Shown in pieces: positions 1-6,125 of a DNA stretch of 6,688 bases. Both the position numbers and the translations under genes were made by a program. Below the pieces are notes generated by a model. It was not told where the DNA came from. It made no database searches and saw only the letters and a program-made list of their open reading frames with translations. The stretch's first letter is position 1, and the number at the start of each line of letters is the position of its first letter. The stretch lies in contig CAZDBA010000211.1 of assembly GCA_964503615.1 (NCBI GenBank), positions 1 through 6,688 on the forward strand, in the 5' to 3' direction. The DNA comes from CAZDBA01 sp964503615. Its GTDB lineage: Bacteria > Planctomycetota > Planctomycetia > Pirellulales > Pirellulaceae.

Positions 1-116
1 TCAAGAACGTAGGAATTGGTCGCGAAACTCAGAACCTGATGATGATGGTCACGCCTCGTATCATTATTCAGGAAGAAGAGGAACAATTCCAAGTTGGTCC
101 GATCGGCGGCAATTAA
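1..116 (+). CDS. Secretin-like outer-membrane protein, C-terminal end only (5' partial)
   Basis: Only the last 37 codons are present, read in the frame whose first full codon is at 3 and ending at TAA 114-116. The visible peptide contains NLMMMVTPRIIIQEEEE followed by a short Gly-rich tail. A hydrophobic strand leading into 'VTPRII' is characteristic of the last beta-strands of the secretin domain (GspD/PilQ/RcpA-type outer-membrane channels), and the acidic run plus short tail fits planctomycete versions as I recall them. A secretin forms the outer-membrane pore of type II, type IV pilus or Tad systems; which of these this one serves cannot be decided from the tail. It is followed directly by a strong terminator, so it is the last gene of its transcript. 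The family call rests on one short motif. Confidence 0.6.
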   Translation, partial: KNVGIGRETQNLMMMVTPRIIIQEEEEQFQVGPIGGN

Positions 117-147
117 GCTACCGCATCAGAGCAATTCTTAGTTTACC

Positions 148-180
148 AAAGCCGCTGACCAAAAGGTTAGCGGCTTTTTT
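148..180 (+). terminator. Intrinsic terminator after the secretin-like gene
   Basis: GCCGCTGACC (151-160) pairs with GGTTAGCGGC (165-174) over ten base pairs, including one G-T pair, around an AAAA loop. The stem can be extended by the AAA before it and the TTT after it, and a run of six T follows (175-180). It lies 31 bases past the stop codon and separates the secretin-like gene from the isomerase gene downstream. Confidence 0.9.
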
Positions 181-291
181 CATGTTCGAGTTTCGCTTCA
201 ATTCGTTGGTTACTTCTTAGACTCTTGACGAGCACTCTAAGTCCAGTCACTATGATTCGTCTTGAAGAAGTAAATTGAAAGGATAAAGCTC

Positions 292-1131
292 GTGAAGAAA
301 TGGCCAATCGGTGTTTTTACCAGTATCGACGCAGGTTTGGGAGTCAACCTCGATGTGGCCCATGAGCTGGGTATCCCTACCATCCAATTGCACGCTCCGC
401 ACAAATCAACTCGGACTCAGGAATCGGCCACCGCATTTCTCGCCAAGCTGCAGCAGTTGGGAATTGAGCTAACTGCCGTCTTTGGTGGCTTTGAAGGTGA
501 AAGCTACGCCGACATACCCACGGTTGAGCAGACCGTAGGCTTGGTTCCCATTGCGACTCGCGCCGAACGGTTGGCCGAGATGAAAGAAATTTCCGATTTC
601 AGCACGCTGCTCAAGTGTAATGTGATCGGATTGCATATCGGTTTTGTAAACCACGAAAGCGACGATTACGCAAACGTTGTTGCGGTAACTCAAGAGCTCT
701 GCGACCACGCAAAGGCAAACGGTCAAGCAGTCCATCTTGAGACGGGACAGGAAACAGCGGACGCCTTGTTACAATTTATTGATGACGTCGCAAGAGACAA
801 TCTATTTGTTAACTTTGACCCAGCCAATATGATCCTATACGGAACGGGCGAACCGATTCCTGCTCTTCGAAAAATCGCGGGTCTTGTACGCAGCATTCAT
901 TGCAAGGACGCCACTTGGGCAGGCAAGCCAGGTGAGGAATGGGGTGAGGAAAAACCGCTGGGAGAAGGCGACGTAGACATGAACGCCTACCTGCAAACAC
1001 TACAGGATATTGGCTACGACGGTCCGCTAACGATCGAGCGAGAAATCCCTCAAGAGCCCGAGCGACAAAAGAAAGAGATCGAACATGCGGCTAATCTTTT
1101 GACCAAAATAAAAACCAACCTGTTCGGCTGA
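292..1131 (+). CDS. Sugar phosphate isomerase/epimerase-like TIM-barrel protein
   Basis: A 279-residue protein, the usual length for the xylose isomerase-like TIM-barrel family (AP endonuclease 2 / IolE / tagatose epimerase relatives). The expected metal-site residues are in order: E150 in HLETGQE, D176 in NFDPANM, H203 in IHCKDA and E249 in TIERE, with H115 in LHIG on an earlier strand and a GEGDVD loop at 224-229. Members isomerise or epimerise sugars or inositol derivatives using a divalent metal; the substrate cannot be read from sequence. There is no signal peptide, so it should be cytoplasmic. The start is GTG at 292, chosen because GAAAGGA (277-283) sits eight bases upstream. The following membrane protein gene begins 33 bases after the stop, so the two are probably co-transcribed. 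The family call is firm and the exact reaction is unknown. Confidence 0.88.
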   Translation: MKKWPIGVFTSIDAGLGVNLDVAHELGIPTIQLHAPHKSTRTQESATAFLAKLQQLGIELTAVFGGFEGESYADIPTVEQTVGLVPIATRAERLAEMKEISDFSTLLKCNVIGLHIGFVNHESDDYANVVAVTQELCDHAKANGQAVHLETGQETADALLQFIDDVARDNLFVNFDPANMILYGTGEPIPALRKIAGLVRSIHCKDATWAGKPGEEWGEEKPLGEGDVDMNAYLQTLQDIGYDGPLTIEREIPQEPERQKKEIEHAANLLTKIKTNLFG

Positions 1132-1164
1132 AAAACCTGGTAGTTAAAGCTCCCTTTGTGCATT

Positions 1165-1500
1165 ATGGCTGACCGTATCGACTTTCGCCGCGCTGCTTTG
1201 GGCGTGATTAGCTTGAGTTTTATCGGTGTTGGTCTTGCCGCGTTCGCGTTTGGTTGGAATTCTCCATTTCATTGGGTTTTAATGCGAAGTGGTTTGTTTA
1301 TGGGAGCTGTCTGGCTCGCCTTGCCGGACCTGACCGCGGACAAGAGCAAACTGAATACGCAAACGCTGTTGTTGGGTATTGTGTTGGTCATCGTCATCGC
1401 CACAAGGCCCAAGCTATTCATGATTCTGGGATTGATCGCCATTGCCGCGTTCTTTCTTCAAGGCGCAGTGCGTCGCTTTATTGCGGGACTGAAACGATAA
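1165..1500 (+). CDS. Small integral membrane protein of unknown function
   Basis: From ATG 1165 this gives 111 residues; an in-frame TTG at 1156 would add three. Neither start has a convincing Shine-Dalgarno sequence, so ATG is preferred by codon alone, and translation may be coupled to the gene just upstream. The protein is almost entirely hydrophobic, with four predicted membrane segments at about 12-30, 37-53, 67-80 and 84-100. They are separated by a short loop carrying PDLTADKSK (54-62), and the protein ends in a basic tail RRFIAGLKR. The stretch RSGLFMGAVWLALPDL (41-56) looks like the most constrained part. I recognise no named family. The composition, the lack of in-frame stops and the tight placement behind the isomerase gene support a real gene. 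A link to that enzyme's substrate, for example transport, would be speculation. Confidence 0.72.
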   Translation: MADRIDFRRAALGVISLSFIGVGLAAFAFGWNSPFHWVLMRSGLFMGAVWLALPDLTADKSKLNTQTLLLGIVLVIVIATRPKLFMILGLIAIAAFFLQGAVRRFIAGLKR

Positions 1501-1509
1501 GCCACCGCA

Positions 1510-1587
1510 TCGGGGGAGGCTCCGAACTGAACCCAGAAACAAAGCCAACACATGGTTCCGACTCCGCGGGAGCGTCGCCCTCCCGAA
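1510..1587. repeat. GC-rich inverted-repeat element, possible dispersed planctomycete intergenic repeat
   Basis: CGGGAG (1567-1572) and CTCCCG (1580-1585) form a perfect six-base stem around CGTCGCC. Upstream, CGGGGGAGGCTCCGAAC (1511-1527) resembles a shortened copy of the reverse complement of the 1555-1587 stretch, so the whole 78 bases could fold as one imperfect long hairpin. From memory, planctomycete genomes carry many intergenic copies of a unit close to GCGGGAGCGTCGCCCTCCCG, often mis-annotated as small proteins. Only this one locus is seen here, so dispersal is recalled and not shown. There is no T-run after the stem, so it is not a standard terminator, although it lies just past the end of the 1165-1500 gene. 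Confidence 0.5.
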
Positions 1588-1659
1588 CACTGGCCAGCTA
1601 AGCCTTCTTTGGCTTGCTCCGACGTCCCCTAACTCCAATTGTTGCTAGCGAGTTTGTGA

Positions 1660-1689
1660 TTGACGCGATTGGGGATGCGATTCTATTAT
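1660..1689 (+). promoter_or_regulatory. Sigma70-like promoter for the sulfotransferase gene
   Basis: TTGACG (1660-1665) and TATTAT (1684-1689) each match the consensus -35 and -10 boxes at five of six positions, with an 18-base spacer. Transcription would begin near 1696, giving an untranslated leader of about 84 bases before ATG 1780. It is the best promoter-like pair I found in the window and stands directly ahead of a gene that otherwise has no close upstream partner. How closely planctomycete promoters follow this consensus is uncertain. Confidence 0.5.
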
Positions 1690-1766
1690 CCCGCTCGATT
1701 TTAAATAAATCCGGCGTGGTCAATTCGATTGAGTCATCGGAGCATTTTGAGAACGTCAATGAGTTT

Positions 1767-1770
1767 AGGA
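1767..1770 (+). promoter_or_regulatory. Ribosome binding site that decides the sulfotransferase start
   Basis: AGGA lies nine bases before ATG 1780. The other in-frame candidates, TTG 1729 and ATG 1759, lack a comparable site. The conserved KSGTNW cofactor loop also falls at residues 14-19 from ATG 1780, the usual distance from the N-terminus in compact bacterial sulfotransferases. Both points favour 1780 as the start. Confidence 0.6.
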
Positions 1771-1779
1771 AACGAAAAG

Positions 1780-2667
1780 ATGACGAACAAACGGTTCTTT
1801 TTTATTCGCGGGCACATGAAGTCTGGTACGAATTGGATCTGTCGGCTATTGAACCTTCATCCGGACATCGATTGTCGAGGCGAGTATCATTGGCACCGCT
1901 ATTTCGAAACCTACCAATCGAACCGAGAAACTTTCATAAATTTAAACAGAACCGAAACTGAGAAACCGGTTATTCGAAGAGGATTGAGCGAGTTAGTTCG
2001 CACCAGCATGCTCCAACGTGCCGACCCAGACGCAAAATTGATCGGTGGCCGTACACCTCATACGATCTACCCTGTCGTCCTTCCCAAATCTCCGCACATT
2101 AGCTTGATACGTGATTGCCGAGATGTTCTGGTCAGTAAGATGTTCCATTGTTTTAATGGAAGTGGTCGGATCAAGTTGTTTGAGAAAAGTAAAACGATGC
2201 AAGAGCTGATCAAAGCTTTCAAAGCGGATCCGTGGTACTTCCAAAAGTTTCCGGGCAAGCTTTTAAGTCATGAGCGATTTATTCGTCGTACCTGTTCAGA
2301 ATGGGCGAGGTACATTCGCTCAGACCAAAGTACGGCGAACAAGCAACCCAACTTGCCGATCATGTTCGTTCAGTATGAGAAAGTTCACGATGATCTTCGT
2401 GGCGTACTTAATCGAATGTATCGTTTCTTGAAGGTAGACCCGGCTGCGGTAACTACCATTCCGGAAAAATTGATGCCGGGCCACAAAAAGGAAATGCCCA
2501 ACAAGTTTAACCGCAAAGGTATGGTTGGCGACTGGCAAAACTACATTACCGAACGCGTAAAGAACTGGGTCAACGAAGAGGCAGGAGCTGAGATGTTGGA
2601 ACAGGGCTATATCCAATCGCTCGATTGGGAAATTTCCGAAAGGCACCGCCGTAACTCGGCGGCCTAA
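1780..2667 (+). CDS. PAPS-dependent sulfotransferase (Sulfotransfer_1-like)
   Basis: A 295-residue protein, typical of the cytosolic-type sulfotransferase fold. The 5'-phosphosulfate-binding loop is KSGTNW (14-19), the counterpart of the family's PKSGTTW. The 3'-phosphate-binding strand is LIRDCRDVLVS (109-119), with R111 and S119 the expected contacts. The C-terminal cofactor motif RKGMVGDW (245-252) corresponds to the family's RKGxxGDW. H94 in GGRTPHTIYP sits where the catalytic base His is expected. It should transfer sulfate from PAPS to a hydroxyl or amino group on a carbohydrate, lipid or small molecule; nothing here shows the acceptor. No signal peptide or membrane segment is seen. It has its own promoter upstream and a terminator downstream, so it appears to be transcribed alone. 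Confidence 0.87.
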   Translation: MTNKRFFFIRGHMKSGTNWICRLLNLHPDIDCRGEYHWHRYFETYQSNRETFINLNRTETEKPVIRRGLSELVRTSMLQRADPDAKLIGGRTPHTIYPVVLPKSPHISLIRDCRDVLVSKMFHCFNGSGRIKLFEKSKTMQELIKAFKADPWYFQKFPGKLLSHERFIRRTCSEWARYIRSDQSTANKQPNLPIMFVQYEKVHDDLRGVLNRMYRFLKVDPAAVTTIPEKLMPGHKKEMPNKFNRKGMVGDWQNYITERVKNWVNEEAGAEMLEQGYIQSLDWEISERHRRNSAA

Positions 2668-2720
2668 GAAGCAAAATTAACCGATTTGCTTTCAACAATC
2701 CAAGAGATCATTTCACAAAC

Positions 2721-2757
2721 AAAAAAGCCCCGACCGAATTGGCCGGGGCTTTTTTTA
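2721..2757. terminator. Bidirectional terminator between convergent genes
   Basis: AGCCCCGACC and GGCCGGGGCT pair with a single A-C mismatch around a GAATT loop. A run of A precedes the stem and a run of T follows it, so both strands end in a U-tract. It lies between the sulfotransferase (plus strand) and the Gly/Cys-rich protein gene (minus strand) and can serve both. Confidence 0.9.
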
Positions 2758-2791
2758 AATACTCTTTTCCTCGATTAGGCGAACAAGCTTG

Positions 2792-3655
2792 TTAGTTCGC
2801 AACTTGTGTATCGCTTGTTGAACCCGTTCCAGCTGGGATCACGATAACCGGAGGAGGCGTCGCTTCGCTTCGTAGAACGTTCTGTTGTTCGATACGACCA
2901 CCACTGCCAGATCGTGGGTATGTTCTCGTTGCTGTGACTTGAGCCGCTCCGTGACCGTAGTATTCTGCAATCAGGCTGTTGACACTGCGAACTTTCGATT
3001 CGTAGTCGACTTGGCCAGGGCCGTTGTAAACGAAAACGTTACGTTCGTTGGACGGCGCGTTTTTCATCAAACCTTGGACCAATGCTCGGCCGAGCCCGTT
3101 TAAATCACCGGTTTCACTATCGAAGTGCATGTCAGTCAAAGTGCAGGTTTGAACCTGGCCTGTTCGGTAATGTGTGGCCCAAATCGTTTCATAAGCTTGA
3201 CGATCAGCACAAGAGAACGGCTTTGGCCAAGCTGCATTACGGGCACGAATCTTTTCGGATTGGGCTCTAATCTGATCCAGTTGGTAAGCGATATCTGCCT
3301 TGCCAGCACGATACTTATCAAGACAAGCACCTCCAGCGCAGCCACCGCCTCCGATACCTCCACCACTACCACAGTGGCCACCGGCGCAACCACCTCCTGA
3401 ATAACCAAAGCCGTCTGCCTGTCCACCAGAGAATCCTCCGGCGAACCCACCTGAGAATCCACTTGAGTAAACTTCGCCGCCACAACCTCCAGGACAGCCA
3501 CCGGACACAAATTCTCCGGTGTAACCTCCTACGGCATGCGAAGGAGCGATGGCAGGGCTAGAGCCGCAGCCAACACATTGGGCATGGGCAACACTAAAGA
3601 TAGACATTGTCACTGCAACAACGGCAGTCAAAAAAACTCGCTGAGAACACAACAT
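2792..3655 (-). CDS. Exported Gly/Cys-rich protein with a conserved C-terminal domain, function unknown
   Basis: A 287-residue protein. Residues 1-25 form a signal peptide ending in VAHA before Q26. Residues 27-111 are a low-complexity Gly-rich stretch with repeated GGF/SGG units and cysteines in close pairs (27/30, 54/58, 90/95, 106/111), so a disulfide-rich exported segment is plausible. Residues 112-140 look helical and charged. A compact region (about 140-247) opens with ARNAAWPKPFSCADRQAY, carries C149 and C171, and continues through LTDMHFDSETGDLNGLGR. This pattern recalls planctomycete-specific exported proteins and is faintly OmpA-like, but I cannot name the family. The tail is Pro/Ser/Thr-rich. 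The start is ATG 3655, with GGAG (3662-3665) six bases upstream. It is separated from tadC by a terminator, so it is probably an independent transcript and not part of the pilus operon. Confidence 0.8.
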   Translation of the reverse strand: MLCSQRVFLTAVVAVTMSIFSVAHAQCVGCGSSPAIAPSHAVGGYTGEFVSGGCPGGCGGEVYSSGFSGGFAGGFSGGQADGFGYSGGGCAGGHCGSGGGIGGGGCAGGACLDKYRAGKADIAYQLDQIRAQSEKIRARNAAWPKPFSCADRQAYETIWATHYRTGQVQTCTLTDMHFDSETGDLNGLGRALVQGLMKNAPSNERNVFVYNGPGQVDYESKVRSVNSLIAEYYGHGAAQVTATRTYPRSGSGGRIEQQNVLRSEATPPPVIVIPAGTGSTSDTQVAN

Positions 3656-3904
3656 TTTAAACTCCGATTACTTCTTGACGATCGCCGATACGTACTCGTT
3701 CTCAATATGTAAAACTTTGCGGTCTGCAAAGAAAATTCGAACTGTACTGAATACCGAAAGCCCGGCGGGCAATTCATTGCACCAACCCAAATCGGCTTAC
3801 ACATTGTTAATTGGCGTAGTGCAGATATCGGGTTATCAGTGCCATTAGGAATGGCCGGAAATCAACGATTCTCAGAGAAAAAACGGATTGCATGCGTAAT
3901 TTTG
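3656..3904. other. Intergenic leader region upstream of the Gly/Cys-rich protein gene
   Basis: No coding region is supported here. It must hold the promoter of the minus-strand gene at 2792-3655, but I find no convincing -35/-10 pair. Three small inverted repeats are visible: CTTTGC/GCAAAG (3715-3731, loop GGTCT), which on the minus strand is followed by TTTT and could act as a weak leader terminator; the palindrome GCCCGGCGGGC (3760-3770); and GCCATT/AATGGC (3841-3855, loop AGG). A perfect TTGACA reads on the minus strand at 3904-3909 without a matching -10 box. None of these is strong enough for a functional call. Confidence 0.4.
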
Positions 3905-3979
3905 TCAAACAGAACGTATTTCGCCGGTCGTCGTGATTGCAACGAGACCAACGAGTACAACGAAGATGCTGAAAATAAA
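3905..3979 (-). pseudogene. Remnant resembling the 3' end of tadC
   Basis: Read on the minus strand from 3979 to a TGA at 3905-3907, the codons give FIFSIFVVLVGLVAIT followed by TTGEIRSV. The intact TadC just upstream has FIFPGIFVVLVGPAAIT followed by MINEM at its C-terminus. The copy is one codon shorter. In the core (3947-3967 against 4048-4068) most DNA differences fall at third codon positions, which suggests divergence as coding sequence before decay. It has no start codon or ribosome site of its own and lies just past the tadC terminator. A chance match between hydrophobic segments is possible but unlikely given the shared run IFVVLVG, the AIT and the adjacent location. Confidence 0.5.
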
Positions 3980-3998
3980 GGGAGAACCATTCTCCCTT
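3971..3998 (-). terminator. Intrinsic terminator overlapping the tadC stop codon
   Basis: On the plus strand AAGGGAGAA (3978-3986) and TTCTCCCTT (3990-3998) form a perfect nine-base stem around CCA. Read on the minus strand the stem is followed by TATTTTC, the U-rich tail. The upstream arm begins inside the tadC stop codon (3997-3999), so the tad transcript ends immediately after translation ends. Confidence 0.85.
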
Positions 3999-4968
3999 AG
4001 TTGTTAAAGGCAGGAAGCATCTCGTTGATCATCGTAATCGCGGCAGGGCCAACGAGCACAACAAAGATACCGGGGAAGATGAACAGTACTAGCGGGAAGA
4101 TAAGCTTTACCGCTGTCTTGGCAGCCTTTTCTTCGGCCAGTTGACGACGGCGAGTTCTCATCGTTTCCGATTGAGTACGCAAGGCTTTACCTACACTCGT
4201 ACCGAACTTGTCTACCTGAATCATGATCGAAGATAGAGTCTTCAAGTCATCTACGCCGTTTCGCTCACCCAACTCTCGCAAGACGACTTCTCGCGTGCTA
4301 CCCATTTGCAATTGCTGGTTACAGATTTTAAACTCTTCTGCAATCGTCGGGTGAGTACGGTCTAACTCGTCGGCAACACGTCGCATCGCCTGGTCAAGTC
4401 CAAGGCCGGCTTCGACACAAACAACCATCAAGTCCAATGCGTCAGGCAGGCCCAAAAAGACTTTTTCCTTCCGCTTTTTTCCCATGAAAGAAAGCACGAG
4501 ATCTGGAATCATCATGAACAGAAACGCGACGACCAATGTGGAAACGAGCGAGGTTGTATTAAATCCGTTGATTAAAATCGAAGATCCGCCGCCGATAAAA
4601 AACCCGACGATTCCACTTAACATCTTTGCTGTTGAAAGCATCGCCGGTGCAGCGTCATTACGGAACTTGGCCGATGCATAGCTCAGCTTTTGCTTTTGCT
4701 TGCTCATCTCCTTTTCGTTTTTCGGTTGGAGCGCTTCGCCCATTTTCGGGCTGGCTTTCTCCAAAAGCGAGGCAAATCCGCTTTTATCTTTTTTCTCAAC
4801 GGTCCCCCCGGACATGCGTGTTCGCATTTCTTCCAATCGCGACTCAGTCTTTGACTTTCGATTGAAAATGAAATCCAGGATAAGGTAGACAAAGATTCCG
4901 CCCGCAATGAGGACTGCGATGGGCATGATCGTAGTTAAATCTAAAGCTGACAACATGATAGTATTCAC
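3997..4968 (-). CDS. tadC: TadC, inner-membrane platform protein of a Tad/Flp pilus system
   Basis: A 323-residue type II secretion F-domain protein. Membrane segments are at about 12-34, 116-135, 141-162 and 288-312. A basic, charged cytoplasmic stretch (36-105) lies between the first and second. The F domain spans about 175-305, opening with LPDALDLMVVCVEAGLGLDQAMRRV and containing a GxxxGKALR-like segment (256-264) and a basic QSETMRTRRRQLAEEKAAK helix typical of TadC. TadC pairs with TadB to form the platform on which the TadA ATPase acts during pilin assembly. The start is GTG 4968, supported by AGGG six to seven bases upstream; ATG 4956 has no such site. It is 117 bases from tadB, a wider gap than in many tad operons. 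Directly past its stop lie a terminator and a remnant resembling its own 3' end. Confidence 0.9.
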   Translation of the reverse strand: MNTIMLSALDLTTIMPIAVLIAGGIFVYLILDFIFNRKSKTESRLEEMRTRMSGGTVEKKDKSGFASLLEKASPKMGEALQPKNEKEMSKQKQKLSYASAKFRNDAAPAMLSTAKMLSGIVGFFIGGGSSILINGFNTTSLVSTLVVAFLFMMIPDLVLSFMGKKRKEKVFLGLPDALDLMVVCVEAGLGLDQAMRRVADELDRTHPTIAEEFKICNQQLQMGSTREVVLRELGERNGVDDLKTLSSIMIQVDKFGTSVGKALRTQSETMRTRRRQLAEEKAAKTAVKLIFPLVLFIFPGIFVVLVGPAAITMINEMLPAFNN

Positions 4969-5085
4969 AATTGACCCTATTTGTTTTGCCTGTATTCGAA
5001 GTTTGACTTAAAAGTGACAGGTGGATTTTTGAAAGGATGGTGGTGAGTCTGGCTTTGCAAACTCGTTTTCAATTTTTGATTGGTG

Positions 5086-6045
5086 TTAGACTTTGATCGT
5101 AATAATTTTCTTGATCATCGCCGCTCCGAAGAACTGCATCACGATGCCAAAGACCAGCATCTTTTGTCCCAACGGATCGTTAAACAGCATCATTACGTAG
5201 TCGTAATTGAGTTTAAGCATCGTTAGAAACAGTACCGGTGGCAGCGACAAAAGTACGATACCGGACAAGCGACCTTCGCCAGTCAAAGCCTGAATCTGAC
5301 CCCAAATTATATAACGCTCACGAATCAGTTGGCCAATTTTGTCGAGGATTTCAGCAAGGTCACCACCCGTTTGACGCTGTAGGATTACACTGGTCACAAA
5401 GAACCGCAGGTCCAAGTTAGGGACTCGTTCAGTCATGTTGTTCAGCGAATCTTCAAGAGAGACACCAAGGTTTTGCTCGTCGTAGGCTCTTTTGAATTCT
5501 GGACCCAGTGGCTCTTCCATCTGCTGAGCCACCAACTGAATACCGGCTGGTAAACTTTGGCCCGCACGCAACGCCTGAGAAATCAAATCCAGTGCATCAA
5601 TCAACTGCTGACCAAACCTTTTCAATCGTTTACCACGAACCCAGAACGCATACGCGAATGGAATGAGCGCAAAGATCCCAAAGATGAAGGGAGCAAACAG
5701 TTTTAACGGAACGAAATACAGGTAGAGCAGTGTTGCAACGGCACCTAGCCCCAAAGCGACACCCAAAAATTTGGTTGGTGCAATCTCCCAGCCCGTTTGG
5801 CTTAAGAACTTTCTCAGGTTCAAGAACTTTGACGCAAACTCTTCAATCGCATTGGGCGCTTCGTCGAGTGCACTGTTAAGCAAAGAAGGTGCTGCTTCTT
5901 TGCTACCCCGCCCTTGGTTTTTGGTCAACGCCTGCAAACGATCTTCAACTTGACTTGTCTCGCCTTTGATTGCGATCGTCACGCCGTAGATGAGTCCTGC
6001 GACGCAAAAGACGACACAGCCAAGGACGATGATGTAAATTAACAT
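5086..6045 (-). CDS. tadB: TadB, inner-membrane platform protein of a Tad/Flp pilus system
   Basis: A 319-residue protein with the TadB layout. It has an N-terminal membrane anchor (3-25), a linker, and a conserved LRKFLSQTGWEIAPTKFL segment (77-94). Two membrane helices (about 92-112 and 115-136) come next, then the F domain (about 145-270) with LIDALDLISQALRAGQSLPAGI and RQTGGDLAEILDKIGQLIRER, and two closing helices (262-280 and 296-316). 'QTGGDLAEIL' is a hallmark of the family. With TadC it forms the cytoplasmic-membrane core that couples TadA ATP hydrolysis to pilin extrusion. The start is ATG 6045; the ribosome site is weak, with CGAG six bases upstream. The gene lies 80 bases after tadA on the same strand and is presumably in the same operon. 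The length is normal and no break is seen. Confidence 0.92.
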   Translation of the reverse strand: MLIYIIVLGCVVFCVAGLIYGVTIAIKGETSQVEDRLQALTKNQGRGSKEAAPSLLNSALDEAPNAIEEFASKFLNLRKFLSQTGWEIAPTKFLGVALGLGAVATLLYLYFVPLKLFAPFIFGIFALIPFAYAFWVRGKRLKRFGQQLIDALDLISQALRAGQSLPAGIQLVAQQMEEPLGPEFKRAYDEQNLGVSLEDSLNNMTERVPNLDLRFFVTSVILQRQTGGDLAEILDKIGQLIRERYIIWGQIQALTGEGRLSGIVLLSLPPVLFLTMLKLNYDYVMMLFNDPLGQKMLVFGIVMQFFGAAMIKKIITIKV

Positions 6046-6125
6046 GTTTGACTCGTTAGTTGTTTAGTGAACTTGAGTTTGAACTGAGAGCAAATTGAGT
6101 TTGTAACGATTTGCGACTCGGGGGT

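Noticed and set aside
225..256. TTGACG and TATGAT as a promoter for the isomerase gene
   Set aside because: The spacer is 20 bases, longer than sigma70-type promoters normally allow. The boxes are tempting but not enough for a call.
1601..1616. Small hairpin AAGCC-TTCTTT-GGCTT as a terminator after the small membrane protein gene
   Set aside because: The stem is five base pairs and no T-run follows, so it is too weak to call.
1614..1961. Open reading frame of 115 codons on the plus strand overlapping the sulfotransferase start
   Set aside because: It covers the promoter region and the sulfotransferase in another frame, and its translation shows no recognisable features. The sulfotransferase frame has family motifs.
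2779..2800. Palindrome AACAAGCTTGTT within a GCGAAC/GTTCGC stem at the end of the Gly/Cys-rich gene
   Set aside because: No T-run follows it on the minus strand and the strong terminator at 2721-2757 is close by. It may be a chance structure around the stop codon.
3125..3400. Plus-strand open frame rich in Thr/Ser/Ala opposite the Gly/Cys-rich gene
   Set aside because: Its composition is the antisense image of the Gly-rich repeats. The minus-strand frame has a signal peptide, a ribosome site and a conserved-looking domain.
3904..3909. Perfect TTGACA on the minus strand as a -35 box for the Gly/Cys-rich gene
   Set aside because: No acceptable -10 sequence lies 16-18 bases further on.
3862..3990. 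A 42-codon minus-strand frame starting at an ATG inside the tadC terminator loop
   Set aside because: No ribosome site apart from the terminator stem itself, no recognisable features, and the neighbouring frame carries the TadC-like similarity instead.
6073..6103. Two copies of TTGAGTTTG 22 bases apart between tadA and tadB
   Set aside because: A nine-base repeat in AT-rich spacer DNA, with no third copy or other sign of an operator. Chance is a sufficient explanation.
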